Source of the DNA: Succinatimonas hippei
GTDB lineage: Bacteria; Pseudomonadota; Gammaproteobacteria; Enterobacterales; Succinivibrionaceae
Assembly: GCA_004557545.1 (NCBI GenBank)
Contig: SFGV01000022.1
Span: forward strand, 1-28,811
Direction of reading: 5' to 3'
Length of the DNA stretch: 28,811 nucleotides
Part shown: positions 15,531 to 21,619 of the stretch, one piece after another
Position numbering within the stretch: the stretch's first letter is position 1
Layout: each line of letters begins with the position of its first letter
Notes under the pieces: generated by a model
The model's input: the letters and a program-made list of their open reading frames with translations, nothing else
What the model was told of the DNA's origin: nothing
The model's database searches: none
Position numbers and translations under genes: made by a program

Positions 15531-17090
15531 ATGCTAAGACTTGCGAGGATCAGAAGATCCGCCCTTTGCGAGGAGTCACAGAAGCTGGCCTTATCACTAG
15601 GCCAGTGGGAGAAGGAACTCTCAGGCAGAGTCTCGCGCGAGGCTCTGGGCATGCTTCCGGTAGCGCAGACTGATGGTGACTATATAAACTATCTCACAGA
15701 GCGCGAGGGCGAGGCTTCAGAGCTCTCAGGAAAGGCTCAGGGAGAGGCGGCATTTGTCTTAAATACCCAGACCTCCGAGCTTTTGCATTTTCTGCGCGGC
15801 CCGGAGAAACTTCAAAACAGCGCGCTTGAAGATCAGAGAGAGTATCTTGCCTCAATTCTGGAAAATCCCTCGCATGTCTTTTTATTTGAGGGCAGGGTGC
15901 CGGTGCTTCTGCCTTATCAGACTACAGATGAGAAAAAAGCCTCAGATGAGCTAAAACGCGCTTTTGCCGCAAAAGCCGCAGCTCCCGCCGCCGTTGCGGC
16001 GGTTCCTCCCAAAAAACGCGGCTGTCTTCTGCCGTTTCTGCTTCTGCTCCTCTTGCTGTTAGGTCTGCTTTTCGCGCTCTGGTGGTTTTTATTGCGCCCG
16101 TGGCCGATGCAGGGAAGTCTTCAGAATGTTTTTGACCGCCTTGGTGTGAGCTCATGGTTTAAGGATGACTATACAAAGCAGCTTTCTGATCTTGATGAGA
16201 TTGAAAAGCGCGCCGACGCGCTTTTGAAAAAACAGGATGAGGCCGATGAGGCGGCGAGACTTTTAGCCGAGAAGCAGCGTCAGGCTGAGCTTGACGCCTT
16301 AAAGTCAAAGAGCGATCAGAACGCCGATGAGATAGAGGCGCTTAAAAAACAGCTTGAAGAGGCGCAAAAGGCCGCGGCTGCAGCGCCGCCAAAGACAACC
16401 GTAAAGCCTGCGGATAATGACAAGACCAAAGCTGTAAAAGACGATCAGGGAGCCGTGTCGGGTAAAAACGCGTTGCCCAAGTGCACGGTACTAAAACAGC
16501 AGGGAACCATGCCCAAGATGGTGATCGCGCTTGACGGCTCAAGATCCATGCTCGTCCCGGATGTCGCCGGCGCCGCGAACCGGCTTGCCGCCGCGACCGG
16601 CGCGGCCTCGGATCTTGTAAACTCGGTGGATAAGAATGTTGATATAGGCTTTGTCGAGATCAACGGCTGTCCTATGTCCAAGTCCCGCGGCTTCTTCACC
16701 GGAATTCAGCGCCAGGCCTTAAGACAGACCATTAACAATGTGGATCCCATGCGCTATGACGGCATGACCCCGCTCGTAGACGGGCTTAACAAAATAGCCA
16801 AGATGACTGACGGGGTTAACGCTGACGCGGTCGGGGTGCTGATCTCAGATGGCGAGGATACCTGTCCTGTGACCCGTGACATGGATGTATGTCAGGTGGC
16901 CGCAGCTATTCACGCGCGCAAGCCCAGACTTAAGATCCACACCATTCTTATAGGAAGCAACGCCGCTTCAGCGGCGTGCGTGGCCCGGATCACCGGTGGT
17001 CAGGTATTCAGCCCGCAGAACGCGGCGCAGATCCGTTCAGGTTTGCAGGCAAGCGGCTCACAAATGCGCAAGGTCTGTGACGGCAATTGA
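15531..17090 (+). CDS. Single-pass membrane vWA protein with SrfA-like N-terminal module
   Basis: The ATG directly follows the preceding TAA; AGAGGGG at 15515-15521 lies 9 bases upstream. Residues 1-130 form a cytoplasmic module ending HVFLFEGRVPVLLPY. A basic, alanine- and proline-rich neck (145-163) precedes a membrane helix at 164-188. A long charged coiled coil follows at about 210-285, then a lysine-rich linker and a vWA domain from about 328 to the end. The metal site motif DGSRS is intact at 335-339 and SDGED sits at 439-443. The vWA domain is close to TerY/YfbK-like short vWA domains in length. Topology should be N-in with the vWA domain in the periplasm, held away from the membrane by the coiled coil. 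The N-terminal part resembles that of the next gene in layout (see findings). 519 residues. Confidence 0.8.
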   Translation: MLRLARIRRSALCEESQKLALSLGQWEKELSGRVSREALGMLPVAQTDGDYINYLTEREGEASELSGKAQGEAAFVLNTQTSELLHFLRGPEKLQNSALEDQREYLASILENPSHVFLFEGRVPVLLPYQTTDEKKASDELKRAFAAKAAAPAAVAAVPPKKRGCLLPFLLLLLLLLGLLFALWWFLLRPWPMQGSLQNVFDRLGVSSWFKDDYTKQLSDLDEIEKRADALLKKQDEADEAARLLAEKQRQAELDALKSKSDQNADEIEALKKQLEEAQKAAAAAPPKTTVKPADNDKTKAVKDDQGAVSGKNALPKCTVLKQQGTMPKMVIALDGSRSMLVPDVAGAANRLAAATGAASDLVNSVDKNVDIGFVEINGCPMSKSRGFFTGIQRQALRQTINNVDPMRYDGMTPLVDGLNKIAKMTDGVNADAVGVLISDGEDTCPVTRDMDVCQVAAAIHARKPRLKIHTILIGSNAASAACVARITGGQVFSPQNAAQIRSGLQASGSQMRKVCDGN

Positions 17091-17100
17091 GGATAGTTTT

Positions 17101-18621
17101 ATGAGAAATTCATACCGCGTCAATGGCGGAAGCGTACGTGATTATGTCCCGGTCGGGGTAGACGGCCGTCCGGTGTGGGAGAACGCCGAGGCTTTCTTGC
17201 GCAGCATCGCTATAAGCGGTCCTCTGGGAGCGAAGGCGGCAAAGCATCTTGCCGAGCCCGAGTTCTCAAACGGCGGCGAGCATGTGGACTGGTTTGTGGG
17301 CTTTCCTCCGCGCAACAGCAAGGGCTACGAGGTTGTAAGGTGGGACGCGGCCTCAGATGAGGAGCGCAGGGCCGCCTATGATGAGCTTGAGCGCTTTGGA
17401 CAGAATCTTGAGGCCTACGGACATGATCTTGAGGTAAAGGCTCTAAACGCCAATGACGAGCTTTTCGCCCATTACCTTACGGGAACCTCTGCCTACGAGA
17501 AGCTCCCCGCGGTGCATTTCCCCTCAGATGACTGTATTTATATCGTAGACGGGATCCCAGTTATAACTTTCTGGGGCTTCCTGCGCCCGGGGCAGAACCT
17601 CAGCGGATCGCCCTTCAGCGCTCTGGCGCCACAAAGAGCCCCTTCAGGTTTCGCTCCTGAGAAAAAACAGCCAGCGGGCGCGTCAGGCGGTGCCGCCGCG
17701 GCTACCGCTGCCGCCACGAGCGCGGCACCCTGGTGGAAGCGCCATCTTTTGTGCCTTCTGCTTCTGCCACTGCTCGCGCTGTTGCTGGCGCTGCTTTTGT
17801 ACCTGCTCTGGTGGTGGTTCTTTGCCCGCGGCATGGGGCTTCCCCCTTTCAAAGCCATGCCGGATCTTCTAAACGGCTCTTTAAAGCCGGTTGAAACCGC
17901 GCCTCTGGTACTCTCGGATGATGACGATGAGGTGGTAGTGACGCGTCCTGATCGTACCGCGCTTACAGGTTATGGAGCGGTCGGAGTAAATGGCGCCGGG
18001 GACGGCGCGGCCGTGGTTCCTGATGACGCGGTGAAAACAGACGAACCCGTAAACGCCGCCGACGCAAACTCCGCGGATGGCGCAAAAGATCAGAACGCGG
18101 CCGACTCTGACAACACCAAAGTCGAGCAGAACGCGGACAAGGACGCGGACAAAGGCGCTGATAACGCACAGGATCATGCCGCTAACAGGAACGATGAAGC
18201 CGCCAAAGACAACGCTCAGACCGTACCTCCTACCCCCAATACCGACAAAAACGGCAATCTGGTGCTAGATCCCAAGGATTTGCAGAAGGGATCACTGCGC
18301 GGGCTTGACGGTACCTGGAATACCTCATCGGGGCTTTTTGACAGCAGAACCGGCAAACCGGTCTCGCTTAAGTATGATTTTGACAATGGCAAGGGTAAGG
18401 TGCAGGTCACGAGAGCCGACGGCACCAAATGCTCAAGCCCCGCGCAGGGCTCAATTGCGGGCGGCGGTCTTGAGATCTCAGGCGGCATGGCGTCATGCGC
18501 CGATGGCACCAAGATCTCTCTGCCCAAGGTGCGCTGTGTCCCTGGCAAGAACGGCAAAGCCAAATGCTCGGGGATTTACGGTACCAAGCAGGACAATATC
18601 AGTATGGAGCTTTATAAATAA
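17101..18621 (+). CDS. srfA: SrfA-like single-pass membrane protein
   Basis: The frame is open from further upstream, but the ATG at 17101 (506 residues) has GAGGA at 17089-17093, seven bases before it, and starts just after the previous stop. The N-terminal 165 residues match what I recall of SrfA: EHVDWFVGFPP, VVRWDAASDEERRAA, and VHFPSDDCIYIVDGIPVITF followed by WGF. Salmonella SrfA has the same run of HFP, a V-DG-PVITFWGF motif and then a proline-rich neck. A membrane helix lies at about 216-241. A linker rich in D, N and A (about 300-405) separates it from a C-terminal beta-rich domain of about 100 residues with DGTW at its start and five cysteines. N-in topology is likely. Gene order here is B-C-...-A, unlike the compact A-B-C of Salmonella. 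The SrfA call is from memory of the family and fairly confident. Confidence 0.72.
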   Translation: MRNSYRVNGGSVRDYVPVGVDGRPVWENAEAFLRSIAISGPLGAKAAKHLAEPEFSNGGEHVDWFVGFPPRNSKGYEVVRWDAASDEERRAAYDELERFGQNLEAYGHDLEVKALNANDELFAHYLTGTSAYEKLPAVHFPSDDCIYIVDGIPVITFWGFLRPGQNLSGSPFSALAPQRAPSGFAPEKKQPAGASGGAAAATAAATSAAPWWKRHLLCLLLLPLLALLLALLLYLLWWWFFARGMGLPPFKAMPDLLNGSLKPVETAPLVLSDDDDEVVVTRPDRTALTGYGAVGVNGAGDGAAVVPDDAVKTDEPVNAADANSADGAKDQNAADSDNTKVEQNADKDADKGADNAQDHAANRNDEAAKDNAQTVPPTPNTDKNGNLVLDPKDLQKGSLRGLDGTWNTSSGLFDSRTGKPVSLKYDFDNGKGKVQVTRADGTKCSSPAQGSIAGGGLEISGGMASCADGTKISLPKVRCVPGKNGKAKCSGIYGTKQDNISMELYK

Positions 18622-18666
18622 AAGCTTGTATCAGTATATAAAATTGATATTCAACTTGCGATAATA

Positions 18667-18726
18667 TACCAAACAGTGGTAAAAATAATTCAGGATACAG
18701 GTATAAAGACAACATTAGCGCTAATG
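18667..18726. promoter_or_regulatory. Dyads in the leader of the two lipoprotein genes
   Basis: The 115-bp gap after the SrfA-like gene is AT-rich. It holds a short inverted repeat TACCA/TGGTA (18667-18681) and a perfect 14-bp palindrome CATTAGCGCTAATG (18713-18726). The palindrome ends on the first G of the GGAGA ribosome binding site. It could be an operator or an RNA hairpin that masks the site. -10-like GATAAT (18660-18665) and TATAAA (18702-18707) are present, but neither has a convincing -35, so I do not call a promoter. Confidence 0.4.
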
Positions 18727-18736
18727 GAGAGTGTTT

Positions 18737-19507
18737 ATGAATGCTGTACTAAAAGTTTTTGCGTCAGGAATTCTGGTAACCCCGTTGATCTTCGCGTCAG
18801 GCTGTAACTCGCTTATGGGAAGCTCAGGAAATACCACCGCTCAAACTGACGATGACGCCAATGTAAACCCGCAGCTTAAAAAGGATTCGCCCCAGTTCTT
18901 CTCAAAATCAGGCGCGCAGGGGTGCGCCACCGGCGCTATGGCGGGCGTGCTCGCCTGTCTTTTCAGTAATTCAAAGAACAAGCTTGCCTGCTCTGTAGCG
19001 GCGGGTGTCGGCGGATGCGCCGTGGGCATGACCGCGAACTATCTTTTGGATAAGGTCCGCTCTGACTACCACAACACCGAGGATCAGCTTGATGCGACCA
19101 AGGCCGCGGTTCAGGAGAACATAGACAAGACCGCCAAGCTTCGCGATCTGTCGGCCAGGACCTTAAAAGAGGATCAGGACTCGGTCAAACAGCTTAACGC
19201 TGATTATGAGAAAGGCGCGGTCAGCGCCGATAAGCTCAAGGCTAAGGACAGAGAGCTTACCGCCAACATCAAGTTCCTCACCGAAAAGAAAGGCGAGGCT
19301 GAGCTCAAACTTAAGGAGGTTCAGACCGCGCGTGACGGTGTGGTCAAGGACGCGGGCGGTGAGGACAGTATGACGGCCGCCAATGTGCGTCAGCTTAAGG
19401 ATCTTGACAAACAGATAGCCGAGCTTAAGCAGAATATCGATGATCTGAATACCAACATCGTCGCTTATTCAGTCTCAAGAGACTCGCTTAGCGTCAAGAA
19501 CGCCTGA
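18737..19507 (+). CDS. Coiled-coil lipoprotein with glycine-zipper segment
   Basis: The ATG at 18737 is preferred over the GTG at 18731 because GGAGA at 18726-18730 lies 6-7 bases before it; the product has 256 residues. A lipoprotein signal ends in ASGC with the acylated cysteine near residue 23, followed by NSLMGSS (no aspartate at +2, so sorting to the outer membrane is expected). At about 55-100 there is a hydrophobic, glycine-rich segment (GAMAGVLACLFSN, then AAGVGGCAVGMTANYLL) like the glycine zipper of outer-membrane lipoproteins. The remaining 150 residues are a long heptad-like coiled coil. No family was recognised. Its position next to the srf cluster and a second coiled-coil lipoprotein suggests an outer-membrane anchor for that assembly. 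Confidence 0.75.
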   Translation: MNAVLKVFASGILVTPLIFASGCNSLMGSSGNTTAQTDDDANVNPQLKKDSPQFFSKSGAQGCATGAMAGVLACLFSNSKNKLACSVAAGVGGCAVGMTANYLLDKVRSDYHNTEDQLDATKAAVQENIDKTAKLRDLSARTLKEDQDSVKQLNADYEKGAVSADKLKAKDRELTANIKFLTEKKGEAELKLKEVQTARDGVVKDAGGEDSMTAANVRQLKDLDKQIAELKQNIDDLNTNIVAYSVSRDSLSVKNA

Positions 19508-19523
19508 TTATTTAGGAGTTTTC

Positions 19524-20006
19524 ATGAAGTACTCAGTATTGGCTTTTATGGCGCTATCCATGGCGCTTTCGGGCTGCAGCACCGACCAGTGTGATCCGTC
19601 AACTGATCAGGGCTTCTTCTCAAAGATAGGCTGTGTCACCTCCGGTGCGTACTCAAAGCGCGTGGAGGCAAAGAAGCAGGAGATAGCCGATCTGCGTGAT
19701 GAGCAACAGTCACTTACCCAGGAAGTGCTGGATCTCAATGATGAAGACGCGGTGGCAAAAGAAAGCAGGGCAAAGTCCCAAAGCAGGCTTGACCGTATAA
19801 ATGAAAAGCTCAATGAGCTTGAGGCCAGGGTCGCGGCCAAAGGGAACGCGAGCGCGGATCTTAAAAAGAAGATAGACGACGCCAGGGCTCAGGTCGCGAC
19901 CATGCGCAAGACCCCTCAGGACGCCGCGGTGCTGCAAAAGCAGGCTGAGGTAGCGGAGCTTAAAGCAAAACTCCAGGCGCTGACCGATTCAATGACAGCC
20001 CAGTGA
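19524..20006 (+). CDS. Small coiled-coil lipoprotein
   Basis: This 160-residue protein has a lipoprotein signal with ALSGC (cysteine at 18), followed by STDQC. Residues 20-45 contain two further cysteines (QCDPST, IGCVTSG). From about 47 to the end it is a nearly continuous coiled coil rich in K, E, A and Q (KKQEIADLRDEQQSLTQEV and on). AGGAG at 19514-19518 lies 5 bases before the ATG, and the gap to the preceding lipoprotein gene is 16 bp, so they are cotranscribed. Coiled-coil lipoproteins of this size often pair with larger ones or span toward peptidoglycan, like Lpp. No peptidoglycan-binding motif is visible. I do not recognise a named family. Confidence 0.75.
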   Translation: MKYSVLAFMALSMALSGCSTDQCDPSTDQGFFSKIGCVTSGAYSKRVEAKKQEIADLRDEQQSLTQEVLDLNDEDAVAKESRAKSQSRLDRINEKLNELEARVAAKGNASADLKKKIDDARAQVATMRKTPQDAAVLQKQAEVAELKAKLQALTDSMTAQ

Positions 20007-20030
20007 GATTAAATTCCTGACAGCTGTATA

Positions 20031-20075
20031 TGGCAAAAGGCAAGCCTGATCACGCGCGGGCGGAGCCTTTTGCCA
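20031..20075 (+). terminator. Long-looped hairpin after the srf cluster
   Basis: TGGCAAAAGGC (20031-20041) and GCCTTTTGCCA (20065-20075) are perfect 11-bp complements around a 23-base loop, 25 bases after the last lipoprotein gene. No run of T follows, so this is not a classic intrinsic terminator. It may act as a 3-prime stabilising structure with Rho-dependent ending. The stretch from 20076 to 20181 shows nothing further. Confidence 0.45.
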
Positions 20076-20181
20076 TGAGTGTCTGTCTGATTTATCGCCA
20101 AGCCTTAAATTCTTTGCTTTCCCTTAACGCTTAATAAAGGCGCGCGGACAAAAAATATTCACATAATCTTCCCGCTTTTTT

Positions 20182-20197
20182 CCGTAAACGATTACGG
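20182..20197. promoter_or_regulatory. LacI/GalR-type operator upstream of ytfQ
   Basis: CCGTAAACGATTACGG is a 16-bp dyad centred on CG, with six matching bases at each end. This is the form expected of LacI/GalR-family operators. It lies about 295 bp before ytfQ. Partial copies occur at 20301-20310 (TAAACGTTAC) and 20404-20418 (good right half CGTTTACGG). GalR/GalS control ytfQ in E. coli, so such control would be normal here. No LacI-type regulator gene is in the window. Confidence 0.6.
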
Positions 20198-20403
20198 TAT
20201 ATCACCACCGCAAATGAAGACGTTGGAAAAGATACGCCATGTCTTTTAGTTGTTCTTCAGATATTTATGTTAATTATCGAAAAAAATTCCGTAATTTATT
20301 TAAACGTTACTCATGTATGGCAGAATTGTGACATTTGTCTAAATATCATAAAGGCCTTGAGCGAAAAAATGTCATACAGTCACATTTTGAACTGGAGTAT
20401 ACG

Positions 20404-20447
20404 ACAAGCGTTTACGGTTTTACTAAAATCATCTATGCCGGTATAGG
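20404..20447 (+). promoter_or_regulatory. Probable ytfQ promoter with operator half-site
   Basis: TTTACT (20419-20424) and TATAGG (20442-20447) are 17 bp apart and would start RNA about 40 bases before the ytfQ ATG. Immediately upstream lies the CG-centred sequence 20404-20418, whose right half CGTTTACGG equals one half of the strong operator. A repressor bound here would touch the -35 element, and one at 20182-20197 could cooperate by looping. Confidence 0.4.
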
Positions 20448-20492
20448 TTATAAACCTGTTTCCGGACATCAATAAATACGTGAGGAGTAATT

Positions 20493-21482
20493 ATGAAGCT
20501 TGTTAAAACTCTGCTTGCCGCTTCATTAGGCGCAGTTATCGCCGCTGGCGCGGCTTCAGCCGTACAGGCAAAACAGATCACCATCGGTTTTTCCCAGATC
20601 GGCGCTGAGTCCGAGTGGCGTACCGCCAACACCAATGATGTGAAAGCCGCCGCCAAGGCTCATAACATCAACCTGAAGTTCTCTGACGCCCAGCAGAAGC
20701 AGGAGAACCAGATCAAGGCGATCCGCACCTTCATCGCCCAGAAGGTTGACCTTATCGGCTTCGTGCCTATCGTCGCCACCGGCTGGGATAACGTTCTGCG
20801 TGAGGCAAAGCGCGCCAAGATCCCGGTACTCGTCATGGACCGTGATCTGACCGTTTCTGATCCTTCGCTCTATGTCGCCAAGATTGGTACTGATTCCGTA
20901 ACCGAAGGCAAGAAAGCGTTCGACTGGCTTGATGATTACGTCACCAAGAACAATGTCAAACCCCGCAACGGTGGTGACAAACTCAACATCGTTATCCTCG
21001 AAGGCACCGTGGGCGCGTCAGCCACTACCGGCCGCGCCAAGGGCTTTAACACCGCTCTGAAGAATTCCCCGAACAAGGATCGTTATAAGATCTTAGCCTC
21101 CCAGACCGGTGACTTCACCCGTCAGAAGGGCCAGGAAGTTATGGAGTCCTTCTTAAAGTCCTATCGTAATGACATTGACATTCTGTTCTCGATGAACGAC
21201 GACATGGCCTTAGGCGCCATTCAGTCAATTGAGGCTGCCGGCCTCAAGCCAGCCAAGGACATCATCATCGTTTCAGTTGACGGTGTTAAGGGTATCTTCC
21301 AGGCCATGATCGATGGCAAGTCCAACGCCACCGTTGAGTGCAATCCTCTGCAGGGCGATCTGTTCTTCACAACCGCCGAGAAGATCTTAAAGGGGGAAGC
21401 GGTACCTAAGAGCGTATTCGTTGAGGAAGGCGTATATCCTGCCGACAAGGCCAAGGAAGTCTTCCCGACCCGCAAGTACTGA
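20493..21482 (+). CDS. ytfQ: Galactofuranose-type sugar ABC transporter, periplasmic binding protein
   Basis: The 329-residue protein has a signal peptide ending VQAK. Its mature start KQITIGFSQIGAESEWRTAN is the hallmark of YtfQ. The body is a type I periplasmic sugar-binding fold: QENQIKAIRTFIAQKVDLIG, VLVMDRDL, TDSVTEGKKA, LEGTVGASATTGRAKGF, FSMNDDMALGAIQSI and VSVDGVKGIF. In E. coli YtfQ binds galactose, with galactofuranose as the favoured substrate of the system; other members bind arabinofuranose-like sugars, so the exact ligand is open. GAGGAG at 20482-20487 gives a strong ribosome binding site, and codon use is more biased (AAG, CTG, ATC) than in neighbours, in line with high expression. 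A chain of hairpins follows before the ATPase gene. Confidence 0.93.
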   Translation: MKLVKTLLAASLGAVIAAGAASAVQAKQITIGFSQIGAESEWRTANTNDVKAAAKAHNINLKFSDAQQKQENQIKAIRTFIAQKVDLIGFVPIVATGWDNVLREAKRAKIPVLVMDRDLTVSDPSLYVAKIGTDSVTEGKKAFDWLDDYVTKNNVKPRNGGDKLNIVILEGTVGASATTGRAKGFNTALKNSPNKDRYKILASQTGDFTRQKGQEVMESFLKSYRNDIDILFSMNDDMALGAIQSIEAAGLKPAKDIIIVSVDGVKGIFQAMIDGKSNATVECNPLQGDLFFTTAEKILKGEAVPKSVFVEEGVYPADKAKEVFPTRKY

Positions 21483-21490
21483 TCTCATAG

Positions 21491-21521
21491 CGGGGCTTTG
21501 TTAAGGCCCGTTTTGTGTTTT
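21491..21521 (+). terminator. Hairpin with T-rich tail after ytfQ (partial terminator)
   Basis: CGGGGCTT and AAGGCCCG pair around a TGTT loop with one G-G mismatch (21491-21510), and TTTTGTGTTTT follows. This resembles a weak intrinsic terminator 8 bases after the ytfQ stop. It would let part of the transcription run on into ytfR, so the binding protein is made in excess. Confidence 0.6.
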
Positions 21522-21526
21522 CAGAG

Positions 21527-21588
21527 GACCGTCCCTACGGTCATCCCCCGGGTCTGCCCCGGGGGTAATAGATCCGGTCTTAGCCGGA
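21527..21588 (+). other. Three further hairpins in the ytfQ-ytfR gap
   Basis: GACCG/CGGTC (21527-21542), CCCCCGGG/CCCGGGGG with a 5-base loop (21545-21565) and TCCGG/CCGGA (21573-21588) follow one another directly, all perfect stems. The middle stem is very GC-rich. Such structures commonly block 3-prime exonucleases and protect the mRNA of the gene before them. They lack T tracts, so they are not terminators. Confidence 0.6.
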
Positions 21589-21619
21589 ACAGTTTCCTAA
21601 ACCGTCTTTGGAGGGCTGT

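Noticed and set aside
16996..17100. Longer start for the SrfA-like protein, inside the vWA gene
   Set aside because: The 35 additional residues come from another frame of the upstream vWA domain; the ATG at 17101 has a good ribosome binding site and fits the family start.
20327..20342. CRP-like site TGTGA-N6-TCTAA upstream of ytfQ
   Set aside because: Only the left half matches; the right half differs at two of five conserved positions.
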